The notes below the pieces were generated by a model. It searched no databases and was not told where the DNA came from. It worked only from the letters and a program-made list of their open reading frames with translations. A DNA stretch of 64,000 nt from Janibacter cremeus (GTDB lineage: Bacteria > Actinomycetota > Actinomycetes > Actinomycetales > Dermatophilaceae): assembly GCF_029395675.1 (NCBI RefSeq), contig NZ_CP115184.1:310001-374000 (forward strand), written 5' to 3'. The position numbers were made by a program, and so were the translations under genes. How positions within the stretch are numbered: the first letter of the stretch is position 1; each line of letters starts with the position of its first letter. Below are positions 8,713 through 17,275 of this stretch, one piece after another.

Positions 8713-9567
8713 GTGGCGTCCCGACCCACGTCCCAGCCCGTGCTCACGATGGACGGCATCGTCGTCCGCTTCGGTGGCGTCGTGGCCCTCGACGGAGTCG
8801 ACCTGGACGTCGGTCCCGGTGAGGTCCTCGGGGTGATCGGCCCCAACGGGGCGGGCAAGACGACCCTCTTCAACGTCGCCTGCGGGTTCGTCGCCCCGAC
8901 GAAGGGCCGGATCCACTTCGAGGGCAAGGACGTGACCGGGTGGCGACCTCACGACCTGGTTCATCACGGCGTCGCGCGTTCCTTGCAGGGGCTCGGTCTC
9001 TTCAACCGGCTCAGCGTCCTGGACAACGTGCTCATCGGGGCGGAGCGCCACGCACGCGCGGGCTTCTTCTCCTCACTGCTGGCGATGCCCGGGGCGGTCA
9101 AGGACGAGGCAGCCCTGCGGGACCGGGCGATGGCGGTCCTCGACCGCCTGGACATCAAGGGGAGAGCGGGGGAGACGGTGGGCAGCCTGCCCTACCCCCT
9201 TCGCAAGCGGGTGGCGCTGGCCCGGGCCCTCGTGGCGCAGCCCCGGCTGCTCCTGCTCGACGAGCCCGCCGCCGGTCTCTCCGAGACCGAGATGAGCGAG
9301 CTCGGGGACATCATCCTCGACCTCGCCCAGGAGGTCTCGGTGATGCTCGTCGAGCACCACATGGACCTCGTGATGCGCGTCTGCGACCGGCTCACGGTCC
9401 TCGACTTCGGGCGGGTCATCGCCGCCGGGACCCCGGACGAGGTCCGCAACGACCCCGTCGTCCTCGATGCCTACCTGGGGGCCTCGGTCGAGGACCCCTC
9501 CGGGGAGGACGCGGCGACCTCGGTCTCCGGAGATGCCGCGACGACGAAGGGAGCGACCAGTGCTTGA
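8713..9567 (+). CDS. livG: Branched-chain amino acid-type ABC transporter ATP-binding protein (LivG)
   Basis: A 284-residue ATPase starting at GTG 8713, with AAGGAGA just upstream. Walker A GPNGAGKTT is at about residues 43-51 and Walker B is LLLLDEPAAGLSETE. The ABC signature is unusual: where LivG proteins normally have LSYGQ or LPYGL, this one reads LPYPLRKRVALA (residues 159-170), so the signature glycine is proline. A C-terminal extension rich in Ser, Ala and Thr follows residue 255. It should pair with LivF to energise LivHM. The start of livF lies inside its 3' end. Confidence 0.93.
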   Translation: MASRPTSQPVLTMDGIVVRFGGVVALDGVDLDVGPGEVLGVIGPNGAGKTTLFNVACGFVAPTKGRIHFEGKDVTGWRPHDLVHHGVARSLQGLGLFNRLSVLDNVLIGAERHARAGFFSSLLAMPGAVKDEAALRDRAMAVLDRLDIKGRAGETVGSLPYPLRKRVALARALVAQPRLLLLDEPAAGLSETEMSELGDIILDLAQEVSVMLVEHHMDLVMRVCDRLTVLDFGRVIAAGTPDEVRNDPVVLDAYLGASVEDPSGEDAATSVSGDAATTKGATSA

Positions 9568-10264
9568 GCTGCGCGGGGTGACGAGCAGGTACGGGCCGAT
9601 CACTGCCCTGCACGACGTCGACCTCGTGGCCGAGGAGGGTCGGGTCACCTCGGTCCTGGGCTCGAACGGCGCCGGCAAGACGACCCTGCTGCGCACCATC
9701 TCGGGGCTGCACCCCGCACAGTCCGGGACCGTGCACTTCGACGGGCAGGACATCACCGGGTTGTCGGCGGACAAGATGGCCCGGGCCGGACTGGCCCACG
9801 TGCCGGAGGGGCGCGGGGTGATCACCGAGCTGACCGTGCGGGAGAACCTGCGGCTCGGGGCGCTGGGCCGATCGACGCACCGTGAGGCCGTCGCCATCGA
9901 CGAGGTCTTCGACCTCTTCCCCATCCTTGCGGACCGATCCCACGCGGTGGCGCACACCCTCTCCGGTGGTGAGCGCCAGATGCTCGTCATCGCCCGCGCC
10001 CTGCTCGCGACGCCGAAGATGCTCCTGCTCGACGAGCCCAGCCTGGGTCTCGCACCCCGGATCAGCGCCCAGATCTTCGGCGTGATCCGAACGCTGGTCG
10101 ACGAGCACGGACTGACGGTCCTGCTCGTGGAGCAGAACGCCCGCAGTGCGCTGTCCATCGCCGACACCGGTGTCGTCCTCGGACTCGGCAGGGTGGTCGC
10201 CTGCGACAGCGCCGAGGTCCTGAGCGCTGACGAGAACCTGCGTCATGCCTACCTGGGTTACTGA
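9560..10264 (+). CDS. livF: Branched-chain amino acid-type ABC transporter ATP-binding protein (LivF)
   Basis: A 234-residue ATPase, the length usual for LivF. Walker A is GSNGAGKTT, the signature LSGGERQ is canonical, and Walker B is MLLLDEPSLGLAP, followed by the LLVEQNA H-loop region. The GTG at 9560 overlaps the end of livG by 8 bases and implies translational coupling. Together with LivG it forms the heterodimeric motor of the importer encoded by the next three genes. Confidence 0.94.
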   Translation: MLELRGVTSRYGPITALHDVDLVAEEGRVTSVLGSNGAGKTTLLRTISGLHPAQSGTVHFDGQDITGLSADKMARAGLAHVPEGRGVITELTVRENLRLGALGRSTHREAVAIDEVFDLFPILADRSHAVAHTLSGGERQMLVIARALLATPKMLLLDEPSLGLAPRISAQIFGVIRTLVDEHGLTVLLVEQNARSALSIADTGVVLGLGRVVACDSAEVLSADENLRHAYLGY

Positions 10265-10276
10265 CAAGGAGTCCCC

Positions 10277-11152
10277 GTGCAACTGATCAACACCCTCCTC
10301 GGTGGGCTGTCGCTGGGCATGATCTACGCCGCCTTCGCGCTGGCGCTCGTGCTCATCTGGCAGTCCACCCGGGTCGTCAACTTCGCGCAGGCGCCGATGG
10401 CCATGGTCACGACCTTCATCGCCCTGGAGATCATCGACGCCGGGTACGGCTACTGGGTCGGTTTCGCGGTGGCACTGCTGTGCGGCCTCGTGCTCGGCGC
10501 GGTGGTCGAGCGAGTGGTCATCCGCTACGTCGACCACGACAACCACATCAATCCGGTGATCCTCACCCTGGGACTCTTCATCGTCCTGCACGCGCTCGCT
10601 GCGATCGTCTTCGGGAGCAACTTCCAGTCCTTCCCCGCGGCATTCAGCCTCCGGGGTGTCGAGCTGGGAGGCAGGACCCTGGCCCTGACCCCCTTCAGCA
10701 TGTTCACGATCCTCGTCGTCGTCCTGGTGATGGCCCTGCTCCGCCTGCTCTTCATCAAGACCGACCTCGGTCTGACCATGCGCGCCGCGGCCTTCAACCA
10801 GGAGGTCGCCCGCATCCTCGGGGTGCGGGTGAACCGGGCACTCACCCTCGGCTGGGCACTGGCGGCGGTCGTCGGCTCCCTCTCCGGCCTGCTCATCGCC
10901 GGTGGTGGTCTCGTCCACCCCGGCTACATGGACGGGGTCGTCGTGTACGGCTTCGTCGCAGCAGTTCTCGGCGGGCTCGACAGCCCCGCCGGGGCCGTCG
11001 TCGGCGGGCTGACGATGGGGATCGTCCTCTCGCTCGTCAGCGGGTACATCGGCTCCGGCCTCGTCCCGCTCGCCGCCCTGGTCGTGCTCGTCGTCGTCCT
11101 GCTCGTCCGGCCCGGCGGGCTGTTCTCCACCACGAATGAAAGGACGGTCTGA
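10277..11152 (+). CDS. livH: Branched-chain amino acid-type ABC transporter permease (LivH)
   Basis: A 291-residue integral membrane protein with about eight hydrophobic segments, starting at GTG 10277 behind AAGGAG. The N-terminus GLSLGMIYAAFALALVLIW and the RAAAFNQEVARILGVRV cytoplasmic loop (the EAA-like coupling region of this family) are typical of LivH. It lies 12 bases after livF and overlaps livM by one base (TGATG). Confidence 0.93.
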   Translation: MQLINTLLGGLSLGMIYAAFALALVLIWQSTRVVNFAQAPMAMVTTFIALEIIDAGYGYWVGFAVALLCGLVLGAVVERVVIRYVDHDNHINPVILTLGLFIVLHALAAIVFGSNFQSFPAAFSLRGVELGGRTLALTPFSMFTILVVVLVMALLRLLFIKTDLGLTMRAAAFNQEVARILGVRVNRALTLGWALAAVVGSLSGLLIAGGGLVHPGYMDGVVVYGFVAAVLGGLDSPAGAVVGGLTMGIVLSLVSGYIGSGLVPLAALVVLVVVLLVRPGGLFSTTNERTV

Positions 11153-12183
11153 TGGCGCGACTCACCGGCTCGACCGCGCTGCGCAGGGCGCTCATCGCCA
11201 TCGCAGTGTTCATCGCCGCGATCTTCGTCATCGATCTGCTGTCCGACTTCCGACAGAGTCAGGCCGCCTCGGTCGCGTCCCTGGCGATCGCCGCCGGGGG
11301 ACTGACGGTGCTGACGGGACTCAACGGCCAGCTCTCGCTCGGACACGGCGCGTTCATGGCCATCGGTGCCTACACGACCGCCAAGCTGCTCCAGGACGGA
11401 CGTGAGGTCCCGCTGCTGGTACTCCTCGTCGCCTCCCTGCTGGTGACCCTCGCGGTCGGAGCCGTCGTGGGTGTCGCCGCAGCCCGGCTCCAGGGGCCCT
11501 ACGTCGCCGGTGCCACCTTGGCGCTGGCCGTCGCGGTGCCCTCACTGGCCGTCCACTTCCGTGAGACGTTCGGCGGGGAGCCGGGGCTGCGCGTGTCCAC
11601 GCCTGACCTGCCGCCCATCGCCGATGATGCGCTCTTCTTCCTCACGGGCACGGAGGTCGGGACGACGCAGTGGCTCGCCACCGTATCCGTGGCGTGCCTC
11701 GTCCTGACCTACTTCCTGCTGCGCAACCTCTCCACCTCTCGCGTGGGTCGGCAGTGGCGTGCAGTGCGCGATGACCCGGTGGCGGCCCAGCTCGCGGGCA
11801 TCAACCTGGGACGCAACCGCGTCGTCTGCTTCGTGGTGAGCACCGCCTGCGCGGGTCTGGCGGGTGCGCTCATGGCTCTGGCCACCCGGGTGGCCGCGCC
11901 GAGTGGCTTCCACCTGGTCCTGTCCCTGACCCTGCTCATGGCTGTCGTCCTGGGCGGGATGGGAGCCCTCAGCGGTGCTCTGGTCGGGGCCGCGCTGCTG
12001 ACGCTGCTGCCCACCTACGTGACGAATGTCGGCTCGAGCTTCGGGCTGTCCGACCTGCAGTCCGCCGAGCTCGCCCCCTTGGTGCTGGGCCTGACGACGA
12101 TGCTCGTCATCCTCCTGGCGCCGGGAGGTCTCGTCGGTTCGTTGGCACCACTCATCCGTCGAGCGCGAACCTCGCGTTCCTGA
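11152..12183 (+). CDS. livM: Branched-chain amino acid-type ABC transporter permease (LivM)
   Basis: A 343-residue membrane protein with eight or more hydrophobic segments. LNGQLSLGHGAFMAIGAY and the GRQWRAVRDDPVAAQLAGIN coupling loop are hallmarks of LivM. It shares one base with the livH stop. The long extracytoplasmic loop around residues 140-175 is acidic. It forms the translocation path with LivH. Confidence 0.93.
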   Translation: MARLTGSTALRRALIAIAVFIAAIFVIDLLSDFRQSQAASVASLAIAAGGLTVLTGLNGQLSLGHGAFMAIGAYTTAKLLQDGREVPLLVLLVASLLVTLAVGAVVGVAAARLQGPYVAGATLALAVAVPSLAVHFRETFGGEPGLRVSTPDLPPIADDALFFLTGTEVGTTQWLATVSVACLVLTYFLLRNLSTSRVGRQWRAVRDDPVAAQLAGINLGRNRVVCFVVSTACAGLAGALMALATRVAAPSGFHLVLSLTLLMAVVLGGMGALSGALVGAALLTLLPTYVTNVGSSFGLSDLQSAELAPLVLGLTTMLVILLAPGGLVGSLAPLIRRARTSRS

Positions 12184-12210
12184 CCACGCCCCAACACCAG
12201 GAGGAATCAC

Positions 12211-13542
12211 ATGACCACAATCCGATGGAGGTCAGCGCTCGCCGCCGGCACGGCTGCTGTCGTGCTCGCCGGCTGCGGAGCCGGCGGACGCGAGTCGGGC
12301 GGCGGCGAGAGTGCGGAGGGCGACACCACCGGCGTCACCGACAGCACCATCAGCTTCGGTACGCACCAGCCGCTGACGGGGGTGGCGGCGCCGGGCTACT
12401 CCGAGATCAACACGGGGATGAAGGCCTACTTCGACTACGTGAACGAGGCCGGGGGCATCCACGGCCGGGAGATCGAGCTGACCGTCAAGGACGACGGCTA
12501 CAACCCGACCAACACCTCCAAGGTCGTCGACGAGCTCGTCCTGCAGGACGAGGTCTTCGGGATCGTCGGCGGGCTGGGGACGCCGACGCACACGGCCGTC
12601 GTCGACTTCCTCAACCAGGAGGAGGTCCCAGACCTCTTCGTCTCCTCCGGTGCCCAGCTGTGGGGCAACGACCCGCAGGAGCGTCCGTGGACCTTCGGCT
12701 GGCAGCCCGACTACGAGATCGAGGGCAAGATCATGGGCCAGTGGATCAAGGAGAACGAGCCGGACGCCAAGGTGGGACTCTTCCTGCAGGGTGACGAGCT
12801 CGGTGGGGACGGCGAGAAGGGCCTGCGGCAGTACATCGACGACCAGATCGTCGAGCGGGTGGAGTACGCCTCGGGCAACACCGACGTGGGGCCCCAGATC
12901 TCGAAGCTCAAGGCCTCCGGCGCGGACCTGGTCGTGGGCTTCAACACCCCGAGCTACACGGCGCTGAGCCAGCTCACCGCTCGGACGCTGGGGTACGACC
13001 CGACGTGGATGTACACCAACGTCGGCTCCGACCCCAAACTCGTGGGCAGCCTGCTCTCGAAGTTCTCCGAGGGCAAGGTCGAGGGCGGCGGCGCCCTGGA
13101 CGGCGCCATGACGACCGAGTACATCCCCGGTGTCGGCGAGGACAGCCCGTGGGTCGACCTGTGGGAGAAGGTCTGGAAGGAGCAGGGCGGCAAGGGCGAG
13201 CTGACGAACTACCGGGTCTACGGCATGTCGATGGCCTACCTGACCGCCTCGGCGCTGCAGGCATCGGGTGAGGACCTCACCCGTGAGCGCATCGTCGAGG
13301 TGATCGAGCAGGATGCCCAGAACTGGCCCGGGCCGCACCTGGCTCCCTTCCGCTACTCCGAGGACAGCCACCTGGGGATCTCCGGTGTGCGCATGTCGGA
13401 GATCAAGGGCCAGTCGACCACGCCCCTGACCGAGGTGCTCGTGACCGACATCGGCGACGCCGAGATCACCGCGGACCCGGATGACGTGGCCGCGACGGAG
13501 CCGCCGGAGGACGGCCTGCCGGATGTCGAGGTGACCGAGTGA
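12211..13542 (+). CDS. livK: ABC transporter substrate-binding lipoprotein (LivK-like)
   Basis: A 443-residue lipoprotein with a signal peptide and lipobox LAGC near residue 22, preceded by AGGAGGAATC as a strong ribosome-binding site. The mature part is a Peripla_BP_6 domain: ISFGTHQPLTGVAAPGY, YVNEAGGIHGREIEL and VVDELVLQDEVFGIVGGLGT are typical. It would capture the substrate outside the membrane and deliver it to LivHM-GF. The true ligand is not evident; this family includes binders of branched-chain amino acids, amides, urea and short aromatic acids. The acidic C-terminal tail is unusual but simple. A strong hairpin follows 24 bases after the stop and closes the operon. Confidence 0.92.
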   Translation: MTTIRWRSALAAGTAAVVLAGCGAGGRESGGGESAEGDTTGVTDSTISFGTHQPLTGVAAPGYSEINTGMKAYFDYVNEAGGIHGREIELTVKDDGYNPTNTSKVVDELVLQDEVFGIVGGLGTPTHTAVVDFLNQEEVPDLFVSSGAQLWGNDPQERPWTFGWQPDYEIEGKIMGQWIKENEPDAKVGLFLQGDELGGDGEKGLRQYIDDQIVERVEYASGNTDVGPQISKLKASGADLVVGFNTPSYTALSQLTARTLGYDPTWMYTNVGSDPKLVGSLLSKFSEGKVEGGGALDGAMTTEYIPGVGEDSPWVDLWEKVWKEQGGKGELTNYRVYGMSMAYLTASALQASGEDLTRERIVEVIEQDAQNWPGPHLAPFRYSEDSHLGISGVRMSEIKGQSTTPLTEVLVTDIGDAEITADPDDVAATEPPEDGLPDVEVTE

Positions 13543-13566
13543 TCGTCTCCGGCTGAGCGGACCGAT

Positions 13567-13598
13567 GTCGACGGTGGGGCTGCGGCCCCACCGTCGAC
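13567..13598 (+). terminator. Hairpin terminator after liv operon
   Basis: A perfect 14-base stem (13567-13580 with 13585-13598, GTCGACGGTGGGGC and its complement) closes on a TGCG tetraloop, 24 bases after the livK stop. There is no T-run, which is common for high-GC actinobacterial terminators. It separates the liv operon from the rpsB promoter. Confidence 0.8.
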
Positions 13599-13663
13599 GT
13601 GTGTCCGCTCTCCTGCCGTGCCGCAGGCGAAGGGAGGATTTCCCCTGTCGTCCCGCGTGCCCG

Positions 13664-13835
13664 TAAGATGGCAAGCACATCCAGTGTGTCTGGATGAATT
13701 CGCGTGTCCCACTTCCGGGTGACGAGGTATCCCTCCGAATCCGGGGCACACCACGGCAGTCCCGGTCGAGCGGCCGGGTGGGGTGGGTCGGGGCACCAGG
13801 AGACAACTGACAACCCACGACGAGAGGACTTCGGC
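13664..13835 (+). promoter_or_regulatory. Candidate rpsB promoter and leader RNA
   Basis: TAAGAT at 13664-13669 is a plausible -10 hexamer; a poor TTCCCC lies 18 bases upstream as -35. If used, transcription would start near 13676 and leave a leader of about 160 bases. It begins with a perfect 7-base hairpin (CATCCAG 13678-13684, CTGGATG 13690-13696, loop TGTGT). Further GC-rich complementarity is present up to 13800. Ribosomal protein S2 is known to autoregulate through leaders in several bacteria; here that is only inference. No small gene is visible in this stretch. Confidence 0.45.
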
Positions 13836-14792
13836 ATGGCCGTCGTCACCATGCGCCAGCTCCTGGAGAGCGGCGTCCACTTCGGGCACCAGACCCGCCG
13901 GTGGAACCCCAAGATGAAGCGCTTCATCATGACCGAGCGCAACGGCATCTACATCATCGACCTGCAGCAGTCGCTGACCTACATCAACGACGCCTACGAG
14001 TTCGTCAAGCAGACGGTCGCCCACGGTGGCACCATCCTGTTCGTCGGCACGAAGAAGCAGGCCCAGGAGCCGATCGCCGAGCAGGCGACGCGCGTCGGGA
14101 TGCCCTACGTCAACCACCGCTGGCTCGGTGGCATGCTCACCAACTTCCAGACGATCTCCAAGCGCCTCACGCGCCTGAAGGAGCTCGAGGAGATCGACTT
14201 CGACACGGTTGCCGGCTCCGGCTACACCAAGAAGGAGCTGCTCATCCTTCGCCGTGAGAAGGACAAGCTGGAGAAGACCCTCGGCGGTATCCGTGACATG
14301 ACCAAGGTCCCCTCCGCGGTCTGGATCGTCGACACCAAGAAGGAGCACCTGGCGGTCGACGAGGCCCAGAAGCTCGGCCTCCCGGTCATCGCCATCCTCG
14401 ACACCAACTGCGACCCGGACGAGGTCCAGTACAAGATCCCCGGCAACGACGACGCGATCCGCTCGGTCACCCTGCTGACCCGGGTCGTGGCCGACGCGGT
14501 CGCCGACGGCCTCATGTCCCGTGGTGGTGGCGGCGCCGCCGCCCAGGGCGAGGCCGCGGCCGAGCCGATGGCCGAGTGGGAGCGCGAGCTCCTCGCCGGT
14601 GACGGTGCGAGCGAGGCCCCCGCCACGGGCGCCACCGAGGCCGCGATCGAGCAGGCCCCGGCCGAGACGGACAAGCAGGGTGTGGACGCCCCCGCGGCTA
14701 CCCAGGCCCCGGCCGTCGACACGTCCGCCGCCGCCGAGACGGTGGCCGAGGGTGCGGACGCTCCGGCGGCCGACTCCACCCCCGAGGCCTGA
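13836..14792 (+). CDS. rpsB: 30S ribosomal protein S2
   Basis: A 318-residue S2 protein. The conserved start [47 protein letters not shown] and the [17 protein letters not shown] region are intact. The ATG at 13836 begins exactly at the conserved N-terminus. The tail after about residue 250 is a long Ala/Glu/Pro/Thr-rich disordered extension, as often seen in actinobacterial S2, making the protein longer than the roughly 240 residues of E. coli. It is followed after 49 bases by tsf. Confidence 0.98.
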   Translation: MAVVTMRQLLESGVHFGHQTRRWNPKMKRFIMTERNGIYIIDLQQSLTYINDAYEFVKQTVAHGGTILFVGTKKQAQEPIAEQATRVGMPYVNHRWLGGMLTNFQTISKRLTRLKELEEIDFDTVAGSGYTKKELLILRREKDKLEKTLGGIRDMTKVPSAVWIVDTKKEHLAVDEAQKLGLPVIAILDTNCDPDEVQYKIPGNDDAIRSVTLLTRVVADAVADGLMSRGGGGAAAQGEAAAEPMAEWERELLAGDGASEAPATGATEAAIEQAPAETDKQGVDAPAATQAPAVDTSAAAETVAEGADAPAADSTPEA

Positions 14793-14841
14793 GCCACCAC
14801 TCACCACTCGTCACTTCCCCCAGAAGGAGAACGGCACACAC

Positions 14842-15669
14842 ATGGCGAACTACACCGCCGCTGACATCAAGGAGCTGCGCGAGCGCACCGGCGCCGGCAT
14901 GCTCGACGTGAAGAAGGCGCTCGACGAGGCCGAGGGCGACAAGTCCAAGGCGATCGAGGGCCTGCGGATCAAGGGTCTGAAGGGCGTCACCAAGCGCGAG
15001 GGCCGCACCACCTCCAACGGGCTCGTGGTCGCCAAGGCCGAGGCCGGCGTGGGCACCCTCGTCGAGGTCCTCTGCGAGACCGACTTCGTTGCCAAGAGCG
15101 AGCCCTTCGGCGCGCTCGCGGACTCGGTCCTCGCCGCAGCCGTCGAGGCCAGGGCCACGGACGCCGAGAGCCTGCTCGCGGCCCCCGCGGACGGCAAGAC
15201 GGTCCAGGAGCTCCTCGACGACGCCAACGCCACCATCGGCGAGAAGATCGAGGTCAAGCGGATCGCCCGCATCGAGGCCCCGGTTGTCTCGGCGTACCTG
15301 CACAAGACCAGCCCCGACCTGCCGGCGCAGATCGGTGTCCTCCTGGGCACCGAGGGCGGCGACGAGCAGGTCGGCCGCGACGTCGCGATGCACATCGCCG
15401 CGTTCAGCCCGAACGTCCTCACCCGTGACGAGATCGCCGAGGAGACCGTCGCCAACGAGCGCCGGATCGCCGAGGAGACCGCCAAGGAGGAGGGCAAGCC
15501 GGAGGCCGCGATGCCCAAGATCATCGAGGGTCGCGTGAACGGCTTCTTCAAGGAGAACGTGCTGCTCGACCAGCCGTTCGCCAAGGACGCCAAGAAGTCG
15601 GTCGGCAAGGTCCTCGAGGAGGCCGGTGCGAGCGCGACGCAGTTCGCCCGCTTCCGCGTCGGTTCCTGA
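14842..15669 (+). CDS. tsf: Translation elongation factor Ts
   Basis: A 275-residue EF-Ts, the guanine-nucleotide exchange factor for EF-Tu. ANYTAADIKELRERTGAGMLDVKKAL is the standard N-terminal UBA-like domain and the exchange motif CETDFVAKSEPF is intact. AGAAGGAGA upstream is a good ribosome-binding site. In most Actinobacteria pyrH follows at once; here the left end of an IS30 element begins 77 bases after the stop. Confidence 0.98.
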   Translation: MANYTAADIKELRERTGAGMLDVKKALDEAEGDKSKAIEGLRIKGLKGVTKREGRTTSNGLVVAKAEAGVGTLVEVLCETDFVAKSEPFGALADSVLAAAVEARATDAESLLAAPADGKTVQELLDDANATIGEKIEVKRIARIEAPVVSAYLHKTSPDLPAQIGVLLGTEGGDEQVGRDVAMHIAAFSPNVLTRDEIAEETVANERRIAEETAKEEGKPEAAMPKIIEGRVNGFFKENVLLDQPFAKDAKKSVGKVLEEAGASATQFARFRVGS

Positions 15670-15746
15670 TCGGATCGAAGGCGCTGTCCTGAGGTGTGAG
15701 GAGCGCTAGCGACGAGCCTCGAAGGGGGGTCGCCACCATCCTTCGG

Positions 15747-15768
15747 TTCACATGGTCCTCGCAACACC
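15747..15768 (+). repeat. IS30 left terminal inverted repeat
   Basis: TTCACATGGTCCTCGC followed by AACACC. It matches the complement of the right end in 19 of 22 positions. Its inner part also forms one arm of the hairpin that covers the transposase start. Confidence 0.8.
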
Positions 15769-15795
15769 TCGACTTGAGGAGTTGCGAGGACCATG
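15751..15795 (+). promoter_or_regulatory. Hairpin sequestering the IS30 transposase start codon
   Basis: A perfect 15-base inverted repeat: CATGGTCCTCGCAAC at 15751-15765 pairs with GTTGCGAGGACCATG at 15781-15795, with a 15-base loop that can itself pair (CCTC with GAGG). The right arm ends in the transposase ATG (15793-15795). In any transcript entering from tsf the start codon and its upstream bases would be buried in this stem, while a promoter inside the element would not include the left arm. This looks like a device against read-through expression. Confidence 0.7.
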
Positions 15796-17184
15796 GTCGT
15801 TTCACAGGGAAGACGGCAGCGGGTTGAGGTCACGCCGGGCCTGATCAGCCAGTTGGTGGGTGTCTTCGAGCAGACGGCTTCGATCGGTGCCGCAGCGCGT
15901 GCGGTGGGATGTGCTCACTCGACCGCGCGGCGGCACTTGGTGCGAGCCGGGCTCGTGCCGGCTGAGCCGTTGCCGTTGGGCAAGCCCGAGGCTCGAGCGC
16001 AGTTCGACGCGTTGATCGCTGAGGGTGTGCACCACGCGGTCGCGGCTCGTCGTGTCGGGGTCAGCCCGGCCACCGGCCGGTACTGGAAGCGGGGGATTCG
16101 GCGTAGTCATGGCCGCCGGATCTATCCCGATGGGCGCGTCACCGGCCCGCCGGCCCAGCGGACGGGTAGGAACAGGCCCATGGACCAGGTCGTGGGCACC
16201 GGCAGGCTGTTGTCACTGCAAGAGCGGCTGGTCATCGCTGACGGGCTGCGGGCCGGGGACTCGATGCGCTCGATCGCCACCGAGCTGGGCCGCGCGCCCT
16301 CGACGATCACCCGGGAGGTCGCCGCCCACCGTGATGGTCAGGGCCGCTACCGCCCCCATGTGGCGCACCGGCAGGCTGGGATCGGTCGGGCCCGGCCGAA
16401 GGAGTCGAAGCTGGCCCCGCCGGGGCCGCTGCGCGCCTACGTCATCGACGCGTTGGCGCGGAAGTTGTCCCCGGAGCAGATCAGCAACAGGCTCAAGGTC
16501 GACCATCCCGACGACGAGAGCATGCGCGTGAGCCACGAGACGATCTACCAAGCCCTGTACTTCCAGGCCCGCGGCGGCCTCAAACGCGAGGTCCAGACCG
16601 CGCTGCGCACCGGCCGCGCGGTACGCAAGCCCCAAGCCCGTGGGGTGCGCCGGCCCCGGTTCGCCGATCCGATGATCATGATCAGCGACCGCCCGGCGTG
16701 CATCGCCGACCGGGCCGTACCCGGCCACTGGGAAGGCGATCTGATCATCGGCAAGAACAGCGGCTCGGCGATCGGGACACTGGTCGAACGCACCACCCGG
16801 TACGTGATGCTGCTGCACCTGCCCGACACCCACGACGCGGTCACGGTGCGCGACCAGCTCGTGAGGGCCATGAACACCCTGCCGCAGCACCTGCGCGGAT
16901 CCTTGACCTGGGACCAGGGCGCCGAGCTGGCCGCGCACGCCTCGTTCACGATGGCCACCGACATGCCCGTCTACTTCTGCGACCCGGCCTCCCCGTGGCA
17001 GCGCGGCTCCAACGAGAACACCAACGGACTGCTGCGCCAGTACTTCCCCAAAGGCACCGACCTGAGCGTCCACGGCCCCGCAGAACTCGAATACGTCGCC
17101 CACGAACTCAACGCCAGACCACGAAAGACGCTCGACTGGGCAACCCCAGCCGAGCGTCTTCGTGATCTACTTCAGGACACCTGA
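15793..17184 (+). CDS. IS30-family transposase
   Basis: A 463-residue transposase without frameshift. It has an N-terminal helix-turn-helix region (about residues 15-55), the IS30-type HTH_38 around LSLQERLVIADGLRAGDSM (about 135-180), and an rve-like catalytic core. The DDE residues are D316 (WEGDLIIG), D374 (TWDQGAE) and E408 (SNENTNGLLRQYFPKG), so the D-E spacing of 33 matches the DD(33)E of IS30. It cuts and joins the element ends. The extra N-terminal HTH makes it longer than the 383 residues of the founding IS30 protein. The start codon is inside a strong hairpin. Confidence 0.94.
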   Translation: MVVSQGRRQRVEVTPGLISQLVGVFEQTASIGAAARAVGCAHSTARRHLVRAGLVPAEPLPLGKPEARAQFDALIAEGVHHAVAARRVGVSPATGRYWKRGIRRSHGRRIYPDGRVTGPPAQRTGRNRPMDQVVGTGRLLSLQERLVIADGLRAGDSMRSIATELGRAPSTITREVAAHRDGQGRYRPHVAHRQAGIGRARPKESKLAPPGPLRAYVIDALARKLSPEQISNRLKVDHPDDESMRVSHETIYQALYFQARGGLKREVQTALRTGRAVRKPQARGVRRPRFADPMIMISDRPACIADRAVPGHWEGDLIIGKNSGSAIGTLVERTTRYVMLLHLPDTHDAVTVRDQLVRAMNTLPQHLRGSLTWDQGAELAAHASFTMATDMPVYFCDPASPWQRGSNENTNGLLRQYFPKGTDLSVHGPAELEYVAHELNARPRKTLDWATPAERLRDLLQDT

Positions 17185-17203
17185 CCACCTAGACGAAACA
17201 CAC

Positions 17204-17225
17204 GGTGTTGCGAGCACCCCGTGAA
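17204..17225 (-). repeat. IS30 right terminal inverted repeat
   Basis: Reads TTCACGGGGTGCTCGC followed by AACACC on the minus strand. Three mismatches to the left end. It lies 19 bases after the transposase stop. Confidence 0.8.
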
Positions 17226-17275
17226 ACCGCCCATCACGGTGGCGGCCCCCTTCGTCGTGTGCGGGTGGGGGGAGG

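Larger units (their letters stand above)
15747..17225 (+). mobile_element. IS30-family insertion sequence, apparently intact
   Basis: The element is bounded by 22-base imperfect terminal inverted repeats (15747-15768 and 17204-17225; 19 of 22 positions match), with a core CTCGCAACACC shared by both ends. It carries a single full-length transposase gene on the plus strand. I could not find a clear 2-3 base target duplication: bases outside the ends are CGG and ACC. The element may therefore be old, have recombined at one side, or have ends misplaced by a few bases. It sits between tsf and the tetR-alkB pair, in intergenic DNA. Confidence 0.85.

Noticed and set aside
15727..17230. Target-site duplication of the IS30 element
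   Set aside because: Triplets outside the best-supported ends (CGG and ACC) differ, and shifting the ends by a few bases gave no match.
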